Origin: an uncultured Oscillospiraceae bacterium | GTDB taxonomy: Bacteria > Bacillota > Clostridia > Oscillospirales > Oscillospiraceae | Direction of reading: 5' to 3' | Assembly: GCA_934668605.1 (NCBI GenBank) | Contig: CAKUNY010000050.1 | Coordinates: 1 to 13,209, forward strand | DNA: 13,209 nt | Shown: positions 1 to 6,205 of the stretch, piece by piece | Layout of the letters: every line of letters starts with the position of its first letter | How positions within the stretch are numbered: the stretch's first letter is position 1 | The notes under the pieces: model-generated | Told to the model about the DNA's origin: nothing | The model's database searches: none | Seen by the model: only the letters and a program-made list of their open reading frames with translations | Made by a program: the position numbers and the translations under genes

Positions 1-112
1 AGATGTGCCCTTTAAAGGATTTTTAGGCCCTTCCTCGAAACCGGCAGGCTGACTAGGATACTGCGCCATCGTTCGCCAGGCAGCAGAGCAAAGGCGCCCA
101 TACCGCGAGGCT
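1..112 (-). ncRNA. Structured RNA, 5' part, possibly 6S RNA (cut by window edge)
   Basis: Seen: a good minus-strand promoter points into this stretch, and no convincing reading frame follows it. The predicted transcript can fold into a long imperfect hairpin. The segment at 95-86 (GCCUUUGCUC) pairs with 36-27 (GAGGAAGGGC) over ten positions with one G-G mismatch. Inside it, 86-79 pairs with 67-61 with one bulged U. The 5' end also makes a small GCGA/UCGC hairpin. The stem is followed by an A-rich stretch (UAAAAA). Inference: a long apical stem followed by GGCCUAAAA resembles the 3' side of the 6S RNA bubble, where I recall GAGAAGCCUUAAAA in E. coli. 6S RNA (SsrS) is therefore my first guess, with a leader of the next gene beyond the edge as the alternative. 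The 3' part lies outside the window, so the family cannot be confirmed. Confidence 0.4.
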
Positions 113-118
113 TCGCAT

Positions 119-147
119 ATTATACCATGTTTTCAGTGTATATACAA
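119..147 (-). promoter_or_regulatory. Sigma-A-type promoter of the candidate ncRNA
   Basis: On the minus strand a perfect TATAAT (124-119) is preceded by TGG, giving an extended -10 element. A weaker -35 (TTGTAT, 147-142) lies 17 bases upstream. Transcription would start near position 112. The promoter sits just downstream of the terminator at 181-212, so the RNA to the left is a separate transcription unit from ispA. Confidence 0.65.
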
Positions 148-180
148 GTTCGTATTCAAGAATATTCTATGAACGAGCGT

Positions 181-212
181 AAGAAAAAGACCCTCCTCCA
201 AAGAAGAGAGTC
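181..212 (-). terminator. Intrinsic terminator of the nusB-ispA operon
   Basis: The minus-strand RNA forms a ten-base-pair stem (GACUCUCUUC with GAGGAGGGUC, 212-203 with 198-189), a UUUG loop, and then UUUUUCUU. Three of the pairs are G-U, which become C-A mismatches if read on the plus strand. The element is therefore specific for minus-strand transcription. It lies about 190 bases downstream of the ispA stop codon and just before the ncRNA promoter. Confidence 0.75.
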
Positions 213-243
213 CATTTGCTATTTGGTTAACATAACTTATACT

Positions 244-274
244 GCGTAGGGGTCGATGCCCACATCGACCCGGC
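244..274 (+). repeat. Hairpin repeat, copy 1 (GCGTAGGGG type)
   Basis: A palindromic unit beginning GCGTAGGGG, with a nine-base-pair stem GGGTCGATG/CATCGACCC (250-258 with 263-271) around a CCCA loop. A second copy in inverted orientation lies at 325-352. It looks like a REP-like dispersed intergenic repeat. I infer this from the two copies here and have not counted genomic copies. Confidence 0.65.
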
Positions 275-324
275 AAACAAAACCGATTTTATGGAAAATT
301 CAGGCGAATTCGTAACTTTCTAAA

Positions 325-352
325 GGGGCGATGTGGGCATCGCCCCCTACGC
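325..352 (-). repeat. Hairpin repeat, copy 2 (inverted)
   Basis: Read on the minus strand this is GCGTAGGGGGCGATG, a CCCA loop, then CATCGCCCC, the same unit as the copy at 244-274 in opposite orientation. The stem (325-333 with 338-346) is nine perfect base pairs. Against copy 1, one T-A pair has become G-C with both bases changed, so the stem is preserved. On the minus strand the hairpin is followed by TTTAG, so it might weakly aid termination after ispA, but the U-tract is poor. Confidence 0.65.
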
Positions 353-399
353 ACAGCCGGGAAAATTGCAATTTGGGTAAAAGGTTCCGACCGTCAGCG

Positions 400-1266
400 T
401 CAGCACTCGCGAATCGCGAGCTTCATGGAGAGCTCCTTTAAAAAGTCGGAATCCTCGAACGCGCTGAGCGCTTCGATGGATTTCTGCGTCTCCTTTTCAA
501 TGAGCCGCGAGCACGCGCCCACGCCGTAGAGCCGGACAAACGTGTTTTTGTTTTCGTCCATGCCGGTGGCCTTGCCCATCTTGCCGGAGTCGCCGAGGAC
601 GTCGAGCATATCGTCTCTCGTCTGGAACGCAAGGCCGAGCGCTTCGGCGTACTGGTCTGCCGCGTCCAGCTGCTCCTGCGTGCCGCCCGCGGCAACCACG
701 CCGAGCTGGCAGGCGGCGGAAATGAGCGCGCCGGTCTTGAGCCGGTGGACGGTGTAGATTTCCTCCTCTGTCAGAACGAGCTGTTCGCCCGCCAGATCCA
801 GAACCTGCCCGCCGACCATGCCGCACTCTCCCGCGCGCGCGGATAACAGCGCAACGGCCTTCCCGATTCTCTCCGCCGGAAGCTCCGCCATTGCGAGCTC
901 GCCGAACGCTGCGGTCAAAAGCGCGTCTCCTGCCAGCACGGCGTTGGCTTCGCCGAAGACCTTGTGGTTCGTGAGCCGTCCGCGCCGGTAGTCGTCGTTG
1001 TCCATGCACGGAAGATCGTCGTGGATGAGGCTGTACGTGTGTACCATCTCGATGGCCGCCGCAAAGGGCATCGCCTTTTCCATATCGCCCCCGCACACAC
1101 GGCAGAACTCCAGCGTCAGAATCGGGCGGATGCGCTTGCCTCCGGCGAGCAAACTGTAGCGCATGGCGTCAAAAAGCTGCTTCTGCGGTGCGTCTTCGGT
1201 AAAGAGGGTCTGCAAATAGTCCTCTACGGTTTTCTGGTAGTCTGCCATTACGTCTTTAAACATCAT
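400..1266 (-). CDS. ispA: Short-chain polyprenyl (geranyl/farnesyl) diphosphate synthase
   Basis: Head-to-tail condensation of isopentenyl diphosphate with dimethylallyl or geranyl diphosphate; a cytosolic Mg-dependent enzyme feeding quinone, undecaprenyl and other isoprenoid synthesis. The all-alpha synthase signatures are visible: GGKRIRP (residues 42-48), the first aspartate-rich motif DDLPCMD (83-89) with the two-residue insertion typical of bacterial FPP synthases, and the second motif DDMLD (218-222). About 288 residues, the normal family length. The ATG at 1266 is preferred because a GGAG lies ten bases before it; the ATG at 1275 is only one base after that GGAG, and the ATG at 1263 is also possible. 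The start overlaps the end of xseB, implying coupled translation as the last gene of the operon. The product chain length (GPP, FPP or longer) is not certain from sequence alone. Confidence 0.93.
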   Translation of the reverse strand: MMFKDVMADYQKTVEDYLQTLFTEDAPQKQLFDAMRYSLLAGGKRIRPILTLEFCRVCGGDMEKAMPFAAAIEMVHTYSLIHDDLPCMDNDDYRRGRLTNHKVFGEANAVLAGDALLTAAFGELAMAELPAERIGKAVALLSARAGECGMVGGQVLDLAGEQLVLTEEEIYTVHRLKTGALISAACQLGVVAAGGTQEQLDAADQYAEALGLAFQTRDDMLDVLGDSGKMGKATGMDENKNTFVRLYGVGACSRLIEKETQKSIEALSAFEDSDFLKELSMKLAIREC

Positions 1267-1492
1267 CGCGTTCATACTCCGTTTCTGCCGGTGTGCCGTC
1301 GGCGGTTTTCATCAGCTTGACGACCTCAAGCTCCGCTTGATCCAAAAGCTTTCCGCAGGTGTCGACCAGTGCCGTTCCCTCCTGAAAAAGCTTGAGCGCG
1401 TCCTCCAGCGGCACATTTCCCTGCTCGAGCTGACGGACGATTTCGTCGAGCCTCGTGATCGACTGCTCAAAGCTCTGTGATTTCTTTGCCAT
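1256..1492 (-). CDS. xseB: Exodeoxyribonuclease VII small subunit
   Basis: The small helical subunit that coats the C-terminal helices of XseA in exonuclease VII, which degrades single-stranded DNA into oligonucleotides. The 78-residue protein shows the family core: a FEQSITRLDEIVRQLEQG helix, then PLEDALKLFQEGTAL, then a second long helix with CGKLLDQAELEV. An acidic, probably disordered tail follows. AGGAGG lies six bases before the ATG. The gene overlaps the 3' end of xseA by 26 bases and the start of ispA by about ten, so stoichiometry may be set by translational coupling. Length and motif agree with the family throughout. Confidence 0.95.
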   Translation of the reverse strand: MAKKSQSFEQSITRLDEIVRQLEQGNVPLEDALKLFQEGTALVDTCGKLLDQAELEVVKLMKTADGTPAETEYERDDV

Positions 1493-2699
1493 GTCGTTCC
1501 TCCTGCGTTTTGATCACGGAAGCGGTGATGCTTCCGGAACTTAATTTTACGGTAACCTGCTGTCCGGCGCTTACCTGCTCTGCGCGCTGCACGACGCGGC
1601 CATCTTCGGTCAAGACCACGCTGTAGCCGCGCGCAAGCACTTTGAGTGGACTCAGCGCGTCCAGCTTTGCCGTCAGATGGATAAACCTTCGCTTCTGCGC
1701 TTCCTGATTGCGCTGCATCGCCGCGCCGAGCCGCTGTGCGCTGTGATCCAGCAGCAGCCGCTTTTCGTTTACATAATTGATTGGCGATTGCAGCACCCTT
1801 CGGCTTTTGAGGCCGTCGAGCGTCTTCCGGTCGAGCTTGAGCTGCTTCTGCATCGCCTGCGCCATGCGCTTTTGCGCGGTGAGCAGATACGCGCGAAAAT
1901 CGTTCTGGTCGGGCGCGACGAGCTCTGCCGCGTTCGACGGCGTTGCCGCGCGCACATCGGCGACAAAATCCGAAATCGTCACGTCCGGCTCATGCCCGAC
2001 CGCGCTGACGACCGGAATCCCGGACGCGAAAATCGCCCGCGCCACGCGCTCATCGTTGAACGCCCAGAGATCCTCCATCGAGCCGCCGCCGCGCCCGGTA
2101 ATGATCACATCCGCCACCTGATACTTGTTCGCGTAACGGATAGCTCCGGCAATTTCCGCGGGAGCTTCCACGCCCTGCACGCGCACGGGAAGGATCACGA
2201 CCTTGCTCAGGGGATACCGCTTTCCCAGAATCCGCAGCATGTCCATGATGGCAGCGCCCGCGCCGGAGGTGATGATGGCGATCCGGTGCGGAAACGGCGG
2301 GAGCGGCTTTTTATATTTCGCGTCAAAGAGCCCCTCGGCAGACAGCTTCGCTTTGAGCTGCTCAAAGGCGACATACAGATCGCCGATGCCGTCGGGCGTT
2401 AAGTCGCTGCAATAGAGCTGATACGCGCCGTCTCGCGGGAAGACGGTGATTCTTCCCATCGCGAGCACCTTCATGCCGTTTTCCGGCCGGAACCGGAGCC
2501 GCCCCGCGCTCGAGCGGAACATCACGCAGCGAAGCGCGCCGCCCGCGTCCTTGAGGGTAAAATAGTGGTGCCCCGAGGGGTAAATTTTATAGTTGCTGAG
2601 CTCGCCCCGGATGCAAAGACCCGTCAAAAGCTCGTCCGTGTCCATGAGGCCTTTGATATACTCGTTGACCTGACTGACGTCTAAGATCTGTCTTTCCAT
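1467..2699 (-). CDS. xseA: Exodeoxyribonuclease VII large subunit
   Basis: Catalytic subunit of exonuclease VII, acting on single-stranded DNA from both ends in repair and in clearing damaged DNA. About 410 residues. An N-terminal OB-fold DNA-binding domain (about residues 1-100, with LCIRGELSNYKIYPSGHHYFTLKD) leads into the catalytic domain (about 125-300). That domain carries AIITSGAGAAIMDML, the glycine-rich TGRGGGSMEDLWAFNDE (201-217) and VGHEPDVTISDFVAD (234-248). A helical C-terminal region with LARGYSVV follows. The ATG at 2699 is chosen because AAGGGGTG sits just upstream and it lies right after the stop of the TsaD-like gene; an in-frame ATG at 2720 would put this ribosome site inside the coding sequence. 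Second-to-last step of a five-gene operon. Confidence 0.95.
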   Translation of the reverse strand: MERQILDVSQVNEYIKGLMDTDELLTGLCIRGELSNYKIYPSGHHYFTLKDAGGALRCVMFRSSAGRLRFRPENGMKVLAMGRITVFPRDGAYQLYCSDLTPDGIGDLYVAFEQLKAKLSAEGLFDAKYKKPLPPFPHRIAIITSGAGAAIMDMLRILGKRYPLSKVVILPVRVQGVEAPAEIAGAIRYANKYQVADVIITGRGGGSMEDLWAFNDERVARAIFASGIPVVSAVGHEPDVTISDFVADVRAATPSNAAELVAPDQNDFRAYLLTAQKRMAQAMQKQLKLDRKTLDGLKSRRVLQSPINYVNEKRLLLDHSAQRLGAAMQRNQEAQKRRFIHLTAKLDALSPLKVLARGYSVVLTEDGRVVQRAEQVSAGQQVTVKLSSGSITASVIKTQEERHGKEITEL

Positions 2700-2701
2700 C
2701 G

Positions 2702-3622
2702 CTACACCCCTTGCAGCCACGTCAGAACGGCGATGCCCATCGCGTTGTCGGTGGAATATGCGGGCGGCGCGAAAACCGCGTCAAAATCCTTGCAGCTCTC
2801 GCGAAGCTGAGAATTGGACGCGACGCCGCCGGAAAACACGACCGGAAAGCCTGGATACTTCTTTAACGCCTCGCGCGTGACAGAAACGATGCACGAGCAG
2901 ATGCAGTTGAGCACATACCTTGCCGTATCAGAAGGATCGTGGTTTGCGTCATAAAACGCGTGCATTTTGTTCTCTAAACCGGAGAACGAAAACGTCAGAT
3001 CGTTGAGCTTGACTTTAAAGCGCTCGCGGCAGCCAGAGTCACGGCTGAGCCGGTCAATTTCCTTACCAGACGGGAAGCGAAGGCCGAGCGTATTTCCCGT
3101 CCGGTCAATGAGCTGCCCGGCGGAAATGTCCTGGGTGCCGCCGATTTTCTCGGCGTTGACGTTTTTATTTCCGGGCGTGACGAGTAAAAGCTCCGTCGTA
3201 CCGCCCGATAAGTGCCAGGCCAGATGCGGCGTCTGCATCAAATCCATGCGGCCGGACGACCAGCAAGCTGCCGCAATGTGCCCCTGCTGGTGGGAAAAGG
3301 CGTAGAACGGGACATCCAGAACGGTCGCCAGATTCCGCGCCTGACTCTCGCCCGCGAGAAAGCACGGCATATACGAGCCCTCGACGGCTCTTGGTCTGGT
3401 CGAAGCGCCGACGGCTCCGATCTCATCTCTCGGAAGATCCTCAAAAAGCTGCGCAAGTAATTCCGGCAGGCGCTTGACATGCGAAAACAGCGCGTCCGAC
3501 TGCCGAAGCCCCAGCTCTCCTTCTTTGACATCCAAAAGACGTGAGCAGTTTTTACCGCTCACGCCGTCAAATGCAGCAGCCGATGTGGTGTAGTTGCTGG
3601 TATCCAGCCCCAGAACCATCAT
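2702..3622 (-). CDS. TsaD-like (peptidase M22 family) ASKHA protein, paralogue of unknown role
   Basis: A 306-residue protein related to TsaD/Kae1, the ATPase that transfers threonylcarbamoyl to tRNA adenosine-37. Seen: an N-terminal LGLDTSN phosphate-binding strand; HQQGH (111-115), matching the HxxxH metal site; SGGTTELL (139-146); DISAGQLIDRTGNTLGL; FSGGVASN (263-270); and a late Asp in YSTDNAMG (D292) that could be the third metal ligand. It lacks the ETSCDET signature of true TsaD, having DTSNYTTS instead, and is shorter than the usual 330-340 residues. It is therefore probably a paralogue and not the housekeeping TsaD. The start overlaps the nusB stop by four bases, with GGAGG ten bases upstream. 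It occupies the place of folD in the B. subtilis order. The peptidase name is historical; the substrate is unknown. Confidence 0.85.
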   Translation of the reverse strand: MMVLGLDTSNYTTSAAAFDGVSGKNCSRLLDVKEGELGLRQSDALFSHVKRLPELLAQLFEDLPRDEIGAVGASTRPRAVEGSYMPCFLAGESQARNLATVLDVPFYAFSHQQGHIAAACWSSGRMDLMQTPHLAWHLSGGTTELLLVTPGNKNVNAEKIGGTQDISAGQLIDRTGNTLGLRFPSGKEIDRLSRDSGCRERFKVKLNDLTFSFSGLENKMHAFYDANHDPSDTARYVLNCICSCIVSVTREALKKYPGFPVVFSGGVASNSQLRESCKDFDAVFAPPAYSTDNAMGIAVLTWLQGV

Positions 3623-4068
3623 TGCGCCATGCCCTCCCGGGCAAATTTCCCGAGAATGCCGTTGACAAAGGACACGACGTCCTCGTCTTCATACTTTCTG
3701 GTCAGCTCGACCGCCTCGCTGATGGCGGCAGCCGTCGGTACATCCTGCTCATGCTCGCACTCGTACATCGCGACCTCCATGACCGCGACGGCGACCTTGG
3801 AGATGCGGCCAAGACTCCAGCCGATGGCGTTTTTCTCAATGAAGCCCGCCAGCTTCTCGCGCTCGCGCTCCACGCCGTGGACAACGCCCGCGAGATATTC
3901 CGCCTGCTTGCCGGACGGGCGCTCGGCGTAAATTTCGGTTTCCGAGGCCAGAGACGGATAGTAATCCGGATCCATCAGAAGGTTCATCGCCTCGTCGGCG
4001 GTGAGGCCTCTAAAGTTCATTTCATAGACAAGGTGGCAGGCAATCTCTCGTGCGTTCGATCTGGTCAT
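3619..4068 (-). CDS. nusB: Transcription antitermination factor NusB
   Basis: All-helical RNA-binding protein that, with NusE (ribosomal S10), binds boxA in rRNA leaders and supports antitermination complexes. The 149-residue protein begins TRSNAREIACHLVYEMNF, the typical first NusB helix, and ends with the signature region VPTAAAISEAVELTRKYEDEDVVSFVNGILGKF. The ATG at 4068 follows AAGGAG by seven bases; an in-frame ATG at 4089 has no comparable site. It is the first gene of the operon, with its own promoter at 4121-4149. Its stop codon overlaps the next start as ATGA. Length and motifs are standard. Confidence 0.95.
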   Translation of the reverse strand: MTRSNAREIACHLVYEMNFRGLTADEAMNLLMDPDYYPSLASETEIYAERPSGKQAEYLAGVVHGVEREREKLAGFIEKNAIGWSLGRISKVAVAVMEVAMYECEHEQDVPTAAAISEAVELTRKYEDEDVVSFVNGILGKFAREGMAQ

Positions 4069-4120
4069 TACAGTTCTCCTTCGCCGCAAAGCGCAGCGTT
4101 CTCTCTCAAAATGATTCTCT

Positions 4121-4149
4121 ATTATACAGGAAATCGCGACAGAAATAAA
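4121..4149 (-). promoter_or_regulatory. Promoter of the nusB operon
   Basis: Minus-strand TATAAT (4126-4121) is a perfect -10 element. The best -35 at 17-base spacing is TTTATT (4149-4144), which is weak. That -35 lies inside the downstream arm of the asp23 terminator stem. Transcription would begin near 4114, about 46 bases before the nusB start. Confidence 0.55.
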
Positions 4150-4180
4150 CCCTTTGTCTCAACCGGCAAAGGGTTTATTT
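4143..4180 (-). terminator. Intrinsic terminator of asp23
   Basis: A perfect 14-base-pair stem, AAATAAACCCTTTG/CAAAGGGTTTATTT, around a ten-base loop, starts six bases after the asp23 stop codon. On the minus strand the distal arm ends in TTTATTTCTG, giving a short U-rich tail built into the stem. It is nearly symmetric and could also stop plus-strand transcription. Confidence 0.75.
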
Positions 4181-4185
4181 TGGGG

Positions 4186-4569
4186 TTACTTTTTGGTTTC
4201 CTTCGGCAGCGCAATGCCGCAGACGGTCACGTTGACCTCGCCGACGGTGAGCCCGGTGACAGACTCGACGCTGGACTTGACGTTTTCCTGTACGTTTCTG
4301 GCAAGCTCAAAAATGTTCTGGCCGAACTTGGAGACAACGTCGCAGTCGATGCGCAGCGCGCCGTCTTCCGTGGTGGAAAGGCGCACGCCCTTCGAAAGCG
4401 TCTTCATGCCGAGCATTTCGGCGATATCGGTTCCGATCGTGCTGCTCAGACCGCAGACGCCTTCGACCTCCAGAACGGCCATACCGGTCACGGACGCGAC
4501 AACGTCCTCTGAAATCTGAATGGAGCCATTCTCCATCTCCTGGGTAAAGTATTCTTTGTTTTCCGCCAT
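4186..4569 (-). CDS. Asp23/Gls24 family envelope stress response protein (YqhY-like)
   Basis: A 127-residue soluble Asp23 (DUF322) protein. The domain runs through most of the length: GSIQISEDVVASVTGMAVLEVEGVCG near the N-terminus, the central RLSTTEDGALRIDCDVVSKFGQNI, and ELARNVQENVKSSVESVTGLTVGEVNVTVCGI. In Bacillus the orthologue at this locus, YqhY, is tied to acetyl-CoA carboxylase genes accBC and to lipid homeostasis, but accBC are not present here. GGAGG lies seven bases before the ATG. With its own promoter (4604-4631) and strong terminator (4143-4180) it appears monocistronic. The molecular role is unclear; several paralogues are usual in Firmicutes. Confidence 0.92.
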   Translation of the reverse strand: MAENKEYFTQEMENGSIQISEDVVASVTGMAVLEVEGVCGLSSTIGTDIAEMLGMKTLSKGVRLSTTEDGALRIDCDVVSKFGQNIFELARNVQENVKSSVESVTGLTVGEVNVTVCGIALPKETKK

Positions 4570-4603
4570 TGTATTACCTCCGGATTTCGGTGCTTATGCG
4601 AAC

Positions 4604-4631
4604 ATTGTACCACAAACTTCCGGAATTTCAA
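4604..4631 (-). promoter_or_regulatory. Sigma-A-type promoter of asp23
   Basis: Minus-strand TTGAAA (4631-4626), a 16-base spacer and TACAAT (4609-4604), with a TGG extension in front of the -10. It lies in the 69-base gap after spoIIIAH, where I see no clear terminator, so some read-through from the sporulation operon into asp23 is possible. Confidence 0.65.
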
Positions 4632-4638
4632 CTGTTTT

Positions 4639-5202
4639 TCACTGCGCTTTTACTTCGATCACGCGAACCTGCGACAAATCGTAATCTGTCTGCGAGGTCA
4701 CGACGTCGGAAATGAGCGCCACATCGGCGGTCGACAGGCCTTCGGCCGGGGCGGAAACTGCGACGCTGACCGTATCGTCCGCCATGTAGGTCACGCAGTC
4801 GGTAAAGCCCTTGGCGATGATCAGGCTCTCGATCTGTGCCTCGCTGAGCGCCGCGCCGACAATGCGGTTTAAGGTCTGCGAAGCGGTGTCGCCCACCGTT
4901 GTTCCCTCGTCATAGGCGATCGTCTCTTCCAGGAGCTCGACCGCACTGTCCCGCGAGGACTGCCGGCTCAGGCGCATCTGCGCAAAGTAATCGTCCGTCG
5001 TGCCTGCGCTTGTGTCCAGAGAGACAGGCTCGGCCGCGTCCTCCATCTGTAGCGTCGCCTCTCCCATCACCTGCTCGGCGTTCAGCGTGTCGGTCAGATC
5101 CGGCGTTTTCTGCCGGTTGTTATACGACCAGTTGAGATACACGCCCGCGCAGATGAACAAAAGCACCGTTGCAATGACCGCGTTTCGTTTCCAGATTTTC
5201 AT
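4639..5202 (-). CDS. spoIIIAH: Stage III sporulation protein AH
   Basis: Mother-cell membrane protein whose extracellular domain meets SpoIIQ from the forespore and forms rings in the engulfment channel. The 187-residue protein has one N-terminal membrane anchor (about residues 8-24, VIATVLLFICAGVYLNW) and a Gln/Asp/Glu-rich linker. Its C-terminal ring-building domain (about 75-187) includes YFAQMRLSRQSSRDSAVELL and IESLIIAKGFTDCVTYMADDTVSV, as in the YscJ/FliF-like SpoIIIAH family. AGGAGG lies seven bases before the ATG, and the gene starts 11 bases after spoIIIAG. Last gene of the spoIIIA operon. Its SpoIIQ or equivalent partner is not in this window. Confidence 0.93.
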   Translation of the reverse strand: MKIWKRNAVIATVLLFICAGVYLNWSYNNRQKTPDLTDTLNAEQVMGEATLQMEDAAEPVSLDTSAGTTDDYFAQMRLSRQSSRDSAVELLEETIAYDEGTTVGDTASQTLNRIVGAALSEAQIESLIIAKGFTDCVTYMADDTVSVAVSAPAEGLSTADVALISDVVTSQTDYDLSQVRVIEVKAQ

Positions 5203-5213
5203 GTTTGCTCCTC

Positions 5214-5738
5214 CTATTGCCGTTTCATTTTGATGACGCTGATTTTATCGCTTCCAAGCCCCGTCAGGGCGGAAACTGCTTGGATAACGCGCAGCTGCAC
5301 CGCCGCGCTGTCTGCCCCGTCGCACACGACGACGGCTCCGAGATAGGGTGCGTGTTTCGTTTTCGTAACGACGGGCGCTTTCTGCGCGGCCTGCGCGGAG
5401 GAAAAGACCGTCGTCTCCTCGCGCGTGTCGCCGGAGGTGCGCGTGTCCGTCTGATAGAACGTTTCGTCAGTTCCGGAGGTTGTGAGCATCAGCTCCACGC
5501 GCCCGACGCCGTCCATGCTGGAAAGCAGCCGTTCGAGCTGCGCCTGCGTGTCCGTTTCTTCTCCGCTCTGCGCCTGTGTGGTTTTTGCCTCTGCTGCCGG
5601 TTCTTTTTTGCCGGACGGCCACAGAAGAAGCAGCGCGCCAAGCCCCAGAATCAGAAGCGGCAGCCGCCAGGTTTCAATTGCGCGCCGTACTTTCAGTCCC
5701 CACTTTTTAAGATCCGGGGGTTTTATTCGTTCGTCCAC
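5214..5738 (-). CDS. spoIIIAG: Stage III sporulation protein AG
   Basis: Component of the SpoIIIA-SpoIIQ feeding channel, forming a large ring between the mother cell and forespore membranes. The 174-residue protein has a basic N-terminus, one membrane segment (about residues 26-40), and a variable linker. A ring-building domain with MDGVGRVELMLTT and GAVVVCDGADSAAVQLRVIQAVSALTGLGSDKISVIKM closes it. It starts with GTG, supported by AAGGAG eight bases upstream, and overlaps the end of spoIIIAF by 16 bases. Confidence 0.93.
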   Translation of the reverse strand: MDERIKPPDLKKWGLKVRRAIETWRLPLLILGLGALLLLWPSGKKEPAAEAKTTQAQSGEETDTQAQLERLLSSMDGVGRVELMLTTSGTDETFYQTDTRTSGDTREETTVFSSAQAAQKAPVVTKTKHAPYLGAVVVCDGADSAAVQLRVIQAVSALTGLGSDKISVIKMKRQ

Positions 5739-6205
5739 GTCTGCTGCTCCTTCCCGATGGCAAGGTTTTCTTCGATGTACCGCGTCAGGCTCTGTCGTTG
5801 CATCTCGCTAAACGAACCTGTGATCCGAACGGCGGCGGGATACGGATACGAGGCGTCCTCCGCTACCGTCACGTCGATTGCGACCGCAAGGCCAAGCTCC
5901 TGCGCTTTGTCCCATATATATGCTTCCGTTTTTTGCTTTATGATGGCTTGAAGCGCCTCGCGGTTTCGGATTTCCACGCCGGTTCTCGCCTCCTCCGCCG
6001 CAATGCGCATTCTGGAGAGCTCCTCCGCAACATCCTCCAGCGCCCAGCCAGCCAGACCCGAGAGCGCTGTCATTGCAAGAAACATCCCGCAAAGAAGCGA
6101 ACAAATGCTTTTCATCCGCCCCTTGGGCACAAGCGCGCGCACGAGAGAACACAAAAGAGCCGCCGCGCAGAGGGAAAACAAATATCTTCGAACCGCATCC
6201 ATCAT
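5723..6205 (-). CDS. spoIIIAF: Stage III sporulation protein AF
   Basis: Membrane protein of the SpoIIIA channel complex. About 160 residues: two N-terminal membrane segments (about 8-27 and 33-56), a helical stretch (EDVAEELSRMRIAAEEARTG), and a soluble C-terminal domain ending in FSEMQRQSLTRYIEENLAIGKEQQ. This is shorter than the roughly 206 residues of B. subtilis SpoIIIAF. The start at 6205 overlaps the spoIIIAE stop as ATGA, with a weak GGTG upstream; the adjacent ATG at 6202 is equally possible. The open frame continues far upstream (to about 7018) without a stop, but that part is antisense-free GC-rich shadow of spoIIIAE and not coding. Confidence 0.88.
   Translation of the reverse strand: MMDAVRRYLFSLCAAALLCSLVRALVPKGRMKSICSLLCGMFLAMTALSGLAGWALEDVAEELSRMRIAAEEARTGVEIRNREALQAIIKQKTEAYIWDKAQELGLAVAIDVTVAEDASYPYPAAVRITGSFSEMQRQSLTRYIEENLAIGKEQQTWTNE

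Noticed and set aside
74..101. Mg-sensing M-box riboswitch, suggested by CUGCUGCCUGG in the minus-strand RNA
   Set aside because: The other conserved M-box blocks that should follow are not present, so the similarity is probably chance.
363..420. Palindromes AAATTGCAATTT and CTCGCG-AAT-CGCGAG near the ispA end as a terminator
   Set aside because: No U-tract follows either of them on the minus strand; the element at 181-212 is a much better terminator.
3541..4512. A 323-codon plus-strand frame across nusB and asp23
   Set aside because: Antisense shadow of three well-recognised genes, crossing the asp23 terminator and nusB promoter, with no recognisable domain or ribosome site.
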